A stretch of DNA of 57,763 nucleotides from an uncultured Saprospiraceae bacterium (GTDB taxonomy: Bacteria > Bacteroidota > Bacteroidia > Chitinophagales > Saprospiraceae): assembly GCA_938008185.1 (NCBI GenBank), contig CALLLR010000171.1, forward strand, positions 1 to 57,763, written 5' to 3'. The notes under the pieces are model-generated. The model was given only the letters and a program-made list of their open reading frames with translations. It did no database searches and was not told the DNA's origin. Every line of letters starts with the position of its first letter. Position 1 is the first letter of the stretch. The position numbers were made by a program, and so were the translations under genes. Shown here one piece after another: positions 1-8,584 of this stretch.

Positions 1-134
1 AGTTCTTCCCAATTATAAATTGAGGTAGAAGATACTCCAAACTCGCGTTTCGTTTTGGCTACGCCATGCTGTTTGTAGTAGTTAATAATTTCAAGCTTTT
101 CAGCCTTGGTCCAATGTTTTCGATGTTTTGACAT
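1..134 (-). CDS. IS3-type transposase OrfA, N-terminal part (cut by window edge)
   Basis: The reverse strand from 134 opens with ATG and encodes 44 residues before the window ends. They begin MSKHRKHWTKAEKLEIINYY and continue with a short helix-turn-helix ending in TSIYNWEE. This is the usual start of the HTH protein (OrfA) of IS3-family transposons, which binds the element ends. The catalytic OrfB would lie outside the window. The ORF is open to the edge, so I cannot tell whether the element is intact. An IS3-like end follows about 40 bases upstream of the start codon, which supports the call. Confidence 0.7.
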   Translation of the reverse strand, partial: MSKHRKHWTKAEKLEIINYYKQHGVAKTKREFGVSSTSIYNWEE

Positions 135-195
135 ATTCACACAATTTTATAAAACTAAAATTAATAAATTGTGTCCAGTTATTTAGGGGGTTAGA
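1..195 (-). mobile_element. right-hand edge of an IS3-like insertion sequence
   Basis: The OrfA start at 134 is followed by about 60 bases of AT-rich sequence ending at TGTCCAGTTATTTAGGGGG (172-190). Read from outside inward this is CCCCCTAAATAACTGGACA, which resembles the CCCC...GTTGGACA-type inverted repeats of IS3-family elements. The exact boundary and any target duplication cannot be set, because the other end lies outside the window. The family assignment is inference from the OrfA-like protein plus this end. Confidence 0.5.
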
Positions 196-265
196 GAGAT
201 ATATTTAATAAAAAGTTAATGCAAGTTTGTAATTTTATGAAAAGATAAATTTAATAAAAAATTGT

Positions 266-1105
266 ATGATTGAGTTATTAGGAAAGAAATATAAACTAGT
301 CTTAGTTGATACAAATGTATTAAGTGAAATCTGCAAAACAAAAGGTTTTCTTTTAACTTATCTCAAATTATTTCCTGTTAATAAATATCTTTTAAGCTAT
401 AGCGCCTTTACTCTGTTTGAAATAAGTAGAAATGATGAGGTCTTTGAGAAATATAAAAATTTATTCTTTATTTATCCTTCAGTTGTTCTAAACTCAAATG
501 AACCATTAATCTTTGAAGAAAAAGAAAACTATTACACCAAAAAAGCGATAAATCCAATGTCATTTGCTCCATCTGCAATTATAAAAGAAGGTAAAAAATT
601 TTCTAAAGAATCTTTACATGATTTATTCAAATTTGATAAAGTTAATCAACAATTCGAAATGTGGAACGAAAGCATAAATCCAATTTTGGAAGGAATGCTA
701 GAAATGAGACAAAATTATCTTCCAAAGGAAGATGGGAGCTACACAAAAAAGATGGCGTTTGAGTTTGTTAAGAAAACAGTAGAACAGCAAATATATGTAA
801 GATTTCCAGAATTTACTAAAATAGAAATTGAGGCTAATAATGGTATCGATTACAATAAATTTCTTTCACTTAAAATGATGGCTTTATCAGCATTCTATAA
901 ATTTTACTCTGGGAATAAAAAACCAAATCGTTCAGATGTAATGGATATAATAATTTCATCAACAGTGCCTTATGTTGACACCTTTATTAGTGAAGGAAAT
1001 ATGATAGATATCATGTCGAAAATTAAAAATATGGATCCATTTATAGAGAATGTCGAACTAACTTCAATCAAACTAATAAAGAAAAAAATAAAAGAAAGCA
1101 CCTAA
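266..1105 (+). CDS. PIN-like domain protein, putative ribonuclease
   Basis: This 279-residue protein starts with a strand and the motif LVDTNVLSEI (Asp15, Asn17). A conserved-looking Glu52 in FTLFEISR follows, and near the C-terminus is SDVMDIIISSTVPYVD (Asp224, Asp227, Asp238). That spacing of acidic residues is typical of the PIN nuclease fold, whose acidic pocket binds metal and cuts RNA. The protein is longer than VapC toxins (about 130 aa), with a helical insert around 85-220. No antitoxin-sized ORF lies beside it. The gene is visibly more AT-rich than its neighbours and sits beside an IS3-like end, which suggests horizontal acquisition. The fold call is from motifs only; RNase activity is inference. 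Confidence 0.55.
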   Translation: MIELLGKKYKLVLVDTNVLSEICKTKGFLLTYLKLFPVNKYLLSYSAFTLFEISRNDEVFEKYKNLFFIYPSVVLNSNEPLIFEEKENYYTKKAINPMSFAPSAIIKEGKKFSKESLHDLFKFDKVNQQFEMWNESINPILEGMLEMRQNYLPKEDGSYTKKMAFEFVKKTVEQQIYVRFPEFTKIEIEANNGIDYNKFLSLKMMALSAFYKFYSGNKKPNRSDVMDIIISSTVPYVDTFISEGNMIDIMSKIKNMDPFIENVELTSIKLIKKKIKEST

Positions 1106-1190
1106 TAAAGTGCAAAATGTCCATATGTGGCAAGCCCCCAACTCGCAAACCAAACGCTGGCCCTATACGACATTTGCACCGAGCGATAGG
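1101..1190. repeat. long imperfect inverted repeat directly after the PIN-like gene
   Basis: Two arms of about 35 bases pair imperfectly: CCTA...GTGCAAAATGTC at 1101-1121 and GACATTTGCAC...TAGG at 1169-1190. The inner arms include GTGGC and GGCCC, around a loop containing CCCCAACTCGC. The left arm starts inside the stop region of the PIN-like gene. There is no T-tract, so it does not look like a simple terminator. It lacks clear RYYYAAC and GTTRRRY boxes, so I do not call it an integron attC site. Confidence 0.5.
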
Positions 1191-1288
1191 AAGATATCAT
1201 TGGACTTTACGCTAATGGCTTCTTTTTTTATTGTGAAAATTATTCCTTTTTCAATTCACGGTGGCTGTCCGAATCCTGAATTTTTTAT

Positions 1289-3250
1289 TTAAAGTATCCC
1301 AACCAACACCACCATTCCAATCTCCGGAACTTTCACCGATCCTTCCAAAATCTCGCCATCATCCATCCCAAAATTCATCTCCCAAACCTCTTTTCGCCAT
1401 TTTCCTGCCGGTAGTGCCACGGTGGTCTGTTTCGGATTAGCATTATAAATCACCAGAATATTTCCCCAATCATCTCCATTTGCGTGATCCTGCAAATGGT
1501 AGGCCACCACGTTAGCAGGAGTTCCATCCACAAATACCAAATGTTGTTGGATCATTTCTGAAGTAGGCATTCGGAAAGCAGGATGGGCTTTTCGCAGAGC
1601 GATTAAATTTTTATAGTAGTTAAAATGGTCTAAATGTTTTTGTTTAGTTGACCAATCTATCTGATTGATTTTTTCCGAAGATCTGTAAGAGTTTTCCACG
1701 CCTTCTTTGGTGCGCATCAACTCTGCTCCCGCGTGCAGAAACGGAACACCCTGACTTGTCAGGACAATGGCGTTTGCGAGTCGGTGCATTTTTCCAATCG
1801 TTTTCTCGTCCCCGTTGGTGGAATTGACCAGCCGATCGTAAAGGGTATGATTATCGTGGCAAGAAGCGTAATTAATACATTGCGTTGGCCGATTAGCAAA
1901 AGGAGCATCCGAATAATTCACGGCTCCGTAATCGATTTGTGGATGAAACGTAGCACCAACGACACCAAATCGAATGGTAGATTCCAGATTAGGCGCACCG
2001 CTCACAAATCCTTTTTCTTCTGCGTTAAAAACACCTCCTTTTAAGGCGTCCCGGATATTATCGCTGAAAACAGCTGCCTCCTCCAGTCTGGGGGCATGAG
2101 CTTTTAAAGCACGATCTTCGTAAGGCAGAGGAGAATCGCCAGCCATCCAGCCTTCCCCGTATACAAAAATACTTTTGTCAATTTCTTTTTGTAAAACCCA
2201 GGTCGTCGTATTGATCGTTGCAATATCGTGAATAGCCATCAGATCAATCCGAAAGCCATCAATGTGATATTCCCGACACCAGTGGAGCATGGATTCCCAG
2301 ATGAATTTGCGAACCATCGGCCTTTCTGAAGCTGTCTCATTACCACAGGCAGCAGCATCCGAAAATTTTCCACCTTCCTTAAAACGATAATAATAGCCCG
2401 GTGTAATACGATTAAACACAGATTGCTCCGTCAGGCCGGTATGATTATAAACGACGTCCATGACGACACGGATGCCGTTGGTGTGTAAAGCTTGCACCAT
2501 CTCCTTGAATTCGCGAATTCGAACCGCACCATCGTAGGGATCGGTCGCATACGCACCCTCCGGCACGTTATAATTTTGGGGATCATACCCCCAATTATAT
2601 TTTTCGGTAGGATTGGCTTCGTCGACGCTACGCTTCATAAAATCAAAACTAGGCAACAAGTGGACATGCGTTACCCCCAGGTCTTTTAGATGATCTAATC
2701 CCGTAGTCAGACCCTCCTTATTTTTGGTACCCGTTTCTCCAAGTCCCAGAAATTTTCGTTTTTTTTTGATGCCCGATTCGGGATGTGCGGACAGGTCGCG
2801 GACGTGTACTTCGTAAATAACGATATCATTGAATCCCTTAAGCGGAGGCCGTTTATCCTGGTCCCAACCTTTCGGATCGGTTGTTTTTAAATCGAGGATC
2901 ATGGCTCGTTCTCCGTTCAGCCCCACGGCTTTTGCGTAAGGATCCGGCGTTCGTTTGAGGGTACGTCCACCGACTCGCACCTGGAAATTATAGTACTTCC
3001 CCTGGTAGTCTCCCGGTAGGGTGATTTCCCAAATTCCTTTTTCTCCCAGGATCATGGAATGTTTTTCCAGCTGACTATCGGTGTGGCCAGAGGCATAGAT
3101 GTAAAGCGTCATCCGGTCTACCGCCGGAGAATATACCTTAAAGGTACTTTCTTGATTGGTATAAGTAAGTCCGAGATCATATCCTTCGTAGACGGGATAA
3201 TTTTCGAAAGTCTTATATTGGTCATGGTGGGTTTGTGCGTAAAAGTTCAT
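1289..3250 (-). CDS. pulA: type I pullulanase (GH13 debranching enzyme)
   Basis: The 653-residue enzyme hydrolyses alpha-1,6 branches of glycogen or pullulan-type glucans. An N-terminal CBM48-like beta domain (about 20-120) precedes a GH13 barrel. The type I pullulanase signature YNWGYDPQNY is at 218-227. GH13 region I is MDVVYNH, region II GFRIDL holds nucleophile Asp336, region III VYGEGW holds acid/base Glu366, and region IV SCHDN holds Asp466. A C-terminal beta domain follows, and the length is normal for the family. No signal peptide is visible, so a cytoplasmic role in glycogen or maltodextrin breakdown is likely. It lies 72 bases downstream of the OmpA-family gene on the same strand and converges with the PIN-like gene. 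Confidence 0.95.
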   Translation of the reverse strand: MNFYAQTHHDQYKTFENYPVYEGYDLGLTYTNQESTFKVYSPAVDRMTLYIYASGHTDSQLEKHSMILGEKGIWEITLPGDYQGKYYNFQVRVGGRTLKRTPDPYAKAVGLNGERAMILDLKTTDPKGWDQDKRPPLKGFNDIVIYEVHVRDLSAHPESGIKKKRKFLGLGETGTKNKEGLTTGLDHLKDLGVTHVHLLPSFDFMKRSVDEANPTEKYNWGYDPQNYNVPEGAYATDPYDGAVRIREFKEMVQALHTNGIRVVMDVVYNHTGLTEQSVFNRITPGYYYRFKEGGKFSDAAACGNETASERPMVRKFIWESMLHWCREYHIDGFRIDLMAIHDIATINTTTWVLQKEIDKSIFVYGEGWMAGDSPLPYEDRALKAHAPRLEEAAVFSDNIRDALKGGVFNAEEKGFVSGAPNLESTIRFGVVGATFHPQIDYGAVNYSDAPFANRPTQCINYASCHDNHTLYDRLVNSTNGDEKTIGKMHRLANAIVLTSQGVPFLHAGAELMRTKEGVENSYRSSEKINQIDWSTKQKHLDHFNYYKNLIALRKAHPAFRMPTSEMIQQHLVFVDGTPANVVAYHLQDHANGDDWGNILVIYNANPKQTTVALPAGKWRKEVWEMNFGMDDGEILEGSVKVPEIGMVVLVGIL

Positions 3251-3322
3251 GGTGCAAAATAATAAAAGAAAGAGGAGAGATGGCCTGATTCAGATAAAAA
3301 TAGAGAAGAAATGATAAATATT

Positions 3323-5548
3323 TTATTCAACTATCCAATCCACCTGCTTTGCCTGCTTCCCATCATTGAGTAATAAAGTATAACTTCCAATTGGTAAGAG
3401 CAAGGAGATTCGCGTCCCCGTATTCCCAACTTCAATCGCATCCATTGGAACGGCGAAGGTCATATCTTCGTCTTTTTTAAAAGCCATAATCATACAAGGG
3501 GTGCTCATTCCATATTTATCCGGATTAACTTCCTGGTGCAGCCGGTAGCCATCCATTTCGAGCCAGGTTGGACGATCGTTACGAAAAGAACTACGTGGAA
3601 AGTAAATTTGTAAATCGACAAATTTTCCAGTTGATTCGGTGATGGTATTCTCTTCTTGTTTGACAAAAGCATTGTTTTTATAAAAGAAGATGGTTGGCTC
3701 TTTAACCGTTCGGATTCCATAAAGTGGATCTTCATCGGACTTGCATTTTTCGGTAAAAGTTCGTTGGTCGATGGTCAGGGGATCAATTTTGGTAAAAGTC
3801 TGAAACCAACTAGCCATGGTTTTAAAACCATTACTATTTACTTCTTTGATGTTACCGCGACTGGTCAGTACGACAATTTTGGCCGTTGGATTTTTTTTAT
3901 AAATTCGATTAATATTCATTGCCCGCGCCCAGTCTTTGGCGGTTTGGCGGAGTAGGGCAGGGTCCGAAAATTTTGCTGTCCTTTTGATAATGGACATTGC
4001 TTTTTCGACTTGCGCTTTAGTCGGTTCATAAGATACAATCTCAAAACCCTTTTGCATCGCCTGTCGTATTAAATCACCGTAAACCGGATCTTTTACGTAG
4101 TATCCAGAGTTAATGACGGGATAAGCACGATTGTTCAGTTCTTTATCACTCGCCACTACATCTTCCAGAAAAAAGTACGTAAAGCCCGCAGCAAAAAAAT
4201 CATCAAGCATTGTGCTGACAAAAGCTCGATTTTGGGGGTGGTCCGGATATTCATTAAAAAATAATGCTTTTTCATTTTTAGTAAGCTCAATAATATGTTC
4301 GCGGGCATCAACCGGACGACTATTTTTCAATTGATTTAATTCAACCGTTTTTGGTTTTTCATCCGAGCGACCATCACAGTTCCACTTATTTACGTAGCGT
4401 CCGATAAAGCTTTGTCGTGCTTTTTTTTCGGGAGATATTTTATTTGATAATTTATAAATATACTCCGGCGCCATCATCTCCCGGCTGTCTTCTAATTCGG
4501 GATCTGCTTCGACAACAAAATCTACTCTCCGATTTTTTTGCCGACCCGTTTCAGAATCATTCGAAGCAATGGCCTTCGTAATCCCATATCCCTGGAAGTC
4601 CAGTCGTTCTGTCTCAATTCCCGAATTATTGAGATAATCATAAACAGTTTTAGCACGATTAAAAGAAAGTTCCTTGTTATGAGCTGCGGAGCCTACATCA
4701 TCCGTATGTCCCTGAATTTCAATTTTTAAAGTAGGATTCTTAGTAAGAATCTTTACCAGATTGTCCAATTCTTCGTAAGAACTGGTCAACAATTCGTACT
4801 TATCCGTTTCAAAATAAATGTTATCAATATTGATGGAGGCGGTAGAGCCCTTGATGGTATAATAACGACTGGGTGCATAATTTACCGCACTATTAGTGAA
4901 AGCCTCTACAAAAACATCGTCAATAAAAAAATATCCCTTCGCAATTTTTCCCGGATCAGTTTCATCCAGAAATTGTCCCAGGTACAGATGAGTAGCCTCC
5001 TCATCTGCCACGAATCTCCCCGTCATCTTGGTCCATTTAACCGGGCGGGCGACGTCGTTAGCCGTAGCGCCAACCTGAGGTTTGGCGGTCAGTATCCGTT
5101 TATCATAATGATAAATACTTTTTGAAAAATAAAGACCGAAGTGATCATTCAAGTTGGTGGGCACGGGTTCATTTTTGGAATAATAGGTTGGCATGGAGAT
5201 CCAGTATTCGACGTAATATTCTGTTCCTTTTTTCAGCGGTTCCAGTAATTTTACTTTTCCATATTCAGCCCAATAATCTCCGTTAACTACGATCCCCATC
5301 ATGTTTTCTCCCGTATGGGGTGGAATGTCCGTCAAATTTTTACTATCAAAACGAGGCGAAATCAAATCTGTCGAAGCTTCATTGGGCACACACCAGTAAT
5401 GGATGGCCGAATCAAAGTCCTTCCCCGCCGATGACATAAACCGTGGTTTTTTTCTGGAAGTCTCAAAGCTGGCATTCGGAACGATATTCTGCCCGTTTAA
5501 GCCAAAAACAACTAAAACCATCAATAAGCAGGTAAAGATTTTCATCAT
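3323..5548 (-). CDS. secreted OmpA-family protein with C-terminal EreA/ChaN-like domain
   Basis: The 741-residue protein has a signal peptide (MMKIFTCLLMVLVVFGLNGQ). Residues about 22-220 form a beta-rich domain starting NIVPNASFE, as in Bacteroidota carbohydrate-binding-like modules. Residues 242-347 are an OmpA C-terminal peptidoglycan-binding domain with GHTDDVG and NRRVDF. The last half includes KALFFNEYPDHPQNRAF (about 417), resembling the EreA/ChaN esterase-like superfamily, where a Glu/His motif follows the first strand. The OmpA part should anchor it to the cell wall in the periplasm. The function of the C-terminal half is unknown and its assignment is tentative. Two Met codons open the ORF and I took the first. 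Confidence 0.75.
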   Translation of the reverse strand: MMKIFTCLLMVLVVFGLNGQNIVPNASFETSRKKPRFMSSAGKDFDSAIHYWCVPNEASTDLISPRFDSKNLTDIPPHTGENMMGIVVNGDYWAEYGKVKLLEPLKKGTEYYVEYWISMPTYYSKNEPVPTNLNDHFGLYFSKSIYHYDKRILTAKPQVGATANDVARPVKWTKMTGRFVADEEATHLYLGQFLDETDPGKIAKGYFFIDDVFVEAFTNSAVNYAPSRYYTIKGSTASINIDNIYFETDKYELLTSSYEELDNLVKILTKNPTLKIEIQGHTDDVGSAAHNKELSFNRAKTVYDYLNNSGIETERLDFQGYGITKAIASNDSETGRQKNRRVDFVVEADPELEDSREMMAPEYIYKLSNKISPEKKARQSFIGRYVNKWNCDGRSDEKPKTVELNQLKNSRPVDAREHIIELTKNEKALFFNEYPDHPQNRAFVSTMLDDFFAAGFTYFFLEDVVASDKELNNRAYPVINSGYYVKDPVYGDLIRQAMQKGFEIVSYEPTKAQVEKAMSIIKRTAKFSDPALLRQTAKDWARAMNINRIYKKNPTAKIVVLTSRGNIKEVNSNGFKTMASWFQTFTKIDPLTIDQRTFTEKCKSDEDPLYGIRTVKEPTIFFYKNNAFVKQEENTITESTGKFVDLQIYFPRSSFRNDRPTWLEMDGYRLHQEVNPDKYGMSTPCMIMAFKKDEDMTFAVPMDAIEVGNTGTRISLLLPIGSYTLLLNDGKQAKQVDWIVE

Positions 5549-6054
5549 TTTTAATTTTCAAGATCAATATATGGACTCGTATAGATAGATCTACGTTTTT
5601 ACTCATAGACAACGACAAATATAGTGCGAACCTGATGATTATTGGTCATTAACGGGGAGTTTAGGAAATAATTAGTATTATTTATAATTTTATTTTACTC
5701 AATTGAAATTTTCTTAGTTATTTTTTTACCTCAATTTAACAACCATTTTATCTCAAACCCTTGGCACTAAGCGGCAGATCACCACAAATTTAATGGTCTG
5801 ATAATCGGCAGAATAGTGGCAAGTTTGGTGGTATCGCTACTTTTATTGCACCTGATTTTTCATTAACAAAAAAAAGCACTAGATTTCAGTGTCAATTTTG
5901 GCTTCTTGCCTAACTCCGCCGCTGCCCGGCTGGCAGGATTAATGAGGGCATATAGTAAAAAACGCGCAGCAAAAAGCAAATGAAAGACCTAACAATCGTG
6001 GTTGATGATGATGCTTTTAGTTTGTCTATTTAATTTTAAACTCTGATTCCCATT
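5549..6054. other. 506-bp intergenic region with repeat fragments, no gene
   Basis: No ORF with coding character is visible. The stretch holds a sequence at 5693-5720 shared with 18347-18374 (TTTTACTCA then TGAAATTTTCTT), a degenerate GC-rich patch at 5918-5940 (GCTGCCCGGCTGGCAGG), and GCAGCAAAAAGCAAAT at 5966-5981, which recurs exactly at 55457-55472. Promoters of the two divergent neighbours must also lie here. Confidence 0.5.
5616..5623 (-). promoter_or_regulatory. candidate -7 promoter box for the OmpA-family gene
   Basis: On the minus strand this reads TATATTTG, matching the Bacteroidota -7 consensus TAnnTTTG, 68 bases before the start codon at 5548. No clear TTTG -33 box sits at 19 bases, so the call rests on one box. 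Confidence 0.35.
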
Positions 6055-7329
6055 ATGCTTTATTATTTAGTCCGCCCGCTAGCGCGACTAGCACTGAAAT
6101 TCTGGTTTAAAAAAATTCACTTGGTGCACCTTGATCGGGTTCCACAGAACGATCCCGTGATTTTTGCCATCAATCATCCAACTATATTTATTGAACCCTG
6201 TCTAATGGCTTGTTATCAGCCCCGGGCATTATTTTTTTTGGCAAAGGGCGTTTTATTCGTTCCTCCTTTCGTTGGTTTTTTAAAGTCGCTGCATATGATT
6301 CCGTTGTATCGGCAAAAAGATGGTGGATTCGATAAACGAAAATTCAACGTAGGTACCTTTGATTATTGTTATAAAAAATTTGCGGAAAAAGGAGCCATTC
6401 TGATCATGCCGGAGGGGAGCAGTAAACAGGTTCGCCAACTGAGGCCGCTTACCAAAGGATTCGCAAAAATGGCTTTCGGTGCTTACGAGAAGGATAATAA
6501 TACCCAGTTGAAGATTATGCCCGTTGGCGTTAATTTTCTGGACGCAGATAAATTTCGCAGCCAGGTTAGTTTAGGTTTTGGAAAACCCCTCGAAATTCAA
6601 AATTATGTAGCATTGTATAATGAAAATCCCCGGGAGGCGACCAGGAAATTAACAGAAGACTTGTACGGTGAGATGTTGGAACAGGTGGTGCATGTTGATA
6701 CAAAAGAAGATTTTTTTCTTGTCGATCAGCTATTGACAATGGTAGAAAATCAAACACCGGTTTCTTCCCACAAGGTGGTTATTAAAAATTCCAATAAAAT
6801 TGTTGAAAATAAAAAGTTAATCAAAATAATAGGCGGATTACCGGATGCTTCTAAAGAAGAGTTAGCCCAGAAAACAAGGGCTTACTTTAATGAATTACAC
6901 GAATTGAATCTTTCGGATTACGCGCTGGTACACGCTGAAAAATACAGGTTGCTTATTTTGATTTTTTTATTAATCACCCATCCCATATTTTTAATCGGGT
7001 GGCTCACCAATGCGTTGCCTTACGGCTTTGGATTATTTTGTGGTTCTAAAACAAAAGATGTAGAAACCCGAATGAGTGTAGTGTTGGGACTAACCTTTGG
7101 CTTTTACCTGATCTATTATCCATTCATGATTCTCTTAGGATGGTATTGGGGTGGTGAATGGTGGTTATGCCTGGCTGTGCTAATTCCTGTGTTTGGGTAT
7201 TTTAGTGTGATTTATCTGGATATTGCGCGAAGGTACCGAGGTGCCTGGAAGGTGCGGCAATTGGTAACGACACGAGTGGACCAACTTCGTCAGTTTCGGG
7301 AAGAGATTCTCAATATGGTAAAAGCGTAA
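6055..7329 (+). CDS. PlsC-like lysophospholipid/glycerol-phosphate acyltransferase
   Basis: The 424-residue membrane protein has the acyltransferase fold, with motif I NHPTIF (His41) and motif III IMPEGSS (Glu120, Gly121). Such enzymes transfer fatty acyl groups to glycerol-phosphate or lysophospholipids at the inner membrane. After the catalytic domain (about 15-220) comes a helical linker, then hydrophobic segments at about 298-330 and 345-390. This long form with C-terminal membrane helices is common in Bacteroidota. The acidic residue after motif I is Glu, and EGSS replaces the usual EGTR, so the acceptor is uncertain. No neighbour suggests a lipid pathway. Confidence 0.8.
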   Translation: MLYYLVRPLARLALKFWFKKIHLVHLDRVPQNDPVIFAINHPTIFIEPCLMACYQPRALFFLAKGVLFVPPFVGFLKSLHMIPLYRQKDGGFDKRKFNVGTFDYCYKKFAEKGAILIMPEGSSKQVRQLRPLTKGFAKMAFGAYEKDNNTQLKIMPVGVNFLDADKFRSQVSLGFGKPLEIQNYVALYNENPREATRKLTEDLYGEMLEQVVHVDTKEDFFLVDQLLTMVENQTPVSSHKVVIKNSNKIVENKKLIKIIGGLPDASKEELAQKTRAYFNELHELNLSDYALVHAEKYRLLILIFLLITHPIFLIGWLTNALPYGFGLFCGSKTKDVETRMSVVLGLTFGFYLIYYPFMILLGWYWGGEWWLCLAVLIPVFGYFSVIYLDIARRYRGAWKVRQLVTTRVDQLRQFREEILNMVKA

Positions 7330-7421
7330 GCATATTTTTTAAAAAAGGAAAATGGATACCTATCGACTGATCAGCGTGTTTATTCTGATAAATGAACGAT
7401 ACCAGCGCTACGGGATCAAAA

Positions 7422-7841
7422 CTAGTCCTCTGTTATCATTGCAATCACCTTCATCTCAATCAGCAAATTAGGGTGGGGGAGTTGCTTCACCGCTACGGTG
7501 GTCCGCGTCGGACCCGTATGATCAAAAAATTCTCCGTAGACCTCATTATATCCCGAAAAATCTTCCATATCTACTAAAAAAGTGGTTACATCTACCAGGT
7601 TTGAAAGATTGGCACCGATACTTTCCAACAAGGTATTTATATTTTCAATAACGGCCTTTGTTTGTTTTCGGATGTCCAACGTCACACTGCCGTCCGCGTG
7701 TATCTGCACCCCTTCGTGGCTGTTATCCGGTCGCCGGCTACTTGTCCCCGAGACAAAGATGAAATTCCCTACTCGTTTTATGTGTGGATATTTTCCGAGG
7801 GGTTGGGCACGATCAGACAGGGTTTTATTTTCTTGATTCAT
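7422..7841 (-). CDS. RidA-family deaminase, 2-aminomuconate deaminase-like
   Basis: The 139-residue protein has the RidA/YjgF/UK114 fold. The key arginine is Arg113 in GPTRTTVAV, followed by LPHPNLLIEM. The stretch RAQPLGKYPHIKR...FIFVSGTSSRRPDN closely matches 2-aminomuconate deaminases of the kynurenine/3-hydroxyanthranilate branch, more than general RidA proteins, which start with a shorter TxxAP motif. The protein would act as a small cytoplasmic trimer hydrolysing an enamine or imine. No other tryptophan-degradation gene is in the window, so substrate specificity is inferred from similarity I recall, not from context. Confidence 0.8.
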   Translation of the reverse strand: MNQENKTLSDRAQPLGKYPHIKRVGNFIFVSGTSSRRPDNSHEGVQIHADGSVTLDIRKQTKAVIENINTLLESIGANLSNLVDVTTFLVDMEDFSGYNEVYGEFFDHTGPTRTTVAVKQLPHPNLLIEMKVIAMITED

Positions 7842-8231
7842 TATTTTTGATTAGTATGGTTTTATTGAATAACTTAAGAACGCTGCGTTTTCTTAATTGG
7901 TAAAGTTAGGTTTTTTATAATGAAGTTGTTTAAGGATTCCAAAGGCAGCCGAGAGCTAGAGAAAATTATTCAAATCTAGTGCCCCGGGATCAAAGTAAAG
8001 GATACCTTAGGGAATAGCCGCGCTATTGACGAGAAAAAAGACGAGGAGCCTGCCTTTGCCAGCAGGCAAGTTGGAGGATTTTATCAGTTCGCAGGCAATT
8101 TGGGAGTTTTTAAACAACTTCAATAGAAATGAGTTACTTTGTTTACTTGAAAAAATTACGGTAAAGAACCTTTGTGTCTTCGGATCTTTGTGACAACATC
8201 CAATAAACAGCAAAAAAAACATTCTGCTTCC
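7842..8231. other. 390-bp intergenic region, no gene seen
   Basis: No supported ORF. It contains a GC-rich palindromic repeat fragment at 8048-8069 (GCCTGCC...GGCAAG, pairing with itself) and two CCTTTGTG/TCTTTGTG-like stretches near 8168-8192, just before the next gene, that could contribute promoter boxes. Confidence 0.4.
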
Positions 8232-8545
8232 ATGACTGAACAAGCAACTAAAAACGCCGTCATCACCGGTTATCGGAAACTCATCAATCAGCGCTACCAA
8301 TTCGATGAAATGGGCAAAGAACCTGACCTTCCAAAAACGTTTGATCGCCAACGAACCGCACTTTTCAAAGACTACGCCCTAACTTATCTTTACCCATCCG
8401 TAGAACGCCGCCAGGAACTCGATGATGCCTTTCTTCAACTCGATGAAATGACCTCTTCGATCTCCTTACGGAAGAAGAACAACTACAGATATTTACTTTT
8501 ATAACCGCCAGAGAAAGACGATTTTTAGAGCGTCTGGGAAGGTGA
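8232..8545 (+). pseudogene. small conserved-looking gene broken by a one-base frameshift
   Basis: Translation from ATG 8232 gives MTEQATKNAVITGYRKLINQ and runs in frame to LQLDE near 8447. The frame then ends in unconvincing residues at a TAA near 8513. One frame over, from 8447, the reading DLFDLLTEEEQLQIFTFITA continues with RERRFLERLGR to a TGA at 8543-8545. Restoring one A in GAAATGA (8445-8451) joins both halves into a protein of about 104 residues, charged and helical, of unknown family. This could be a true loss, a sequencing error or a slippage site. No homologue is recognised. Confidence 0.55.
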
Positions 8546-8584
8546 GCCACGTTTAGGCACGTTAAACGAAAACCCATCATTCGC

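Noticed and set aside
1101-1190. Integron attC site
   Set aside because: The inverted repeat lacks the RYYYAAC and GTTRRRY core boxes, and no integrase or cassette array is present.
1110-1292. 60-residue ORF after the PIN-like gene
   Set aside because: It is made of the inverted repeat and following sequence, has no start context and no protein character.
8007-8351. 114-residue minus ORF over the frameshifted gene
   Set aside because: Antisense to a better-supported plus frame; no recognisable start.
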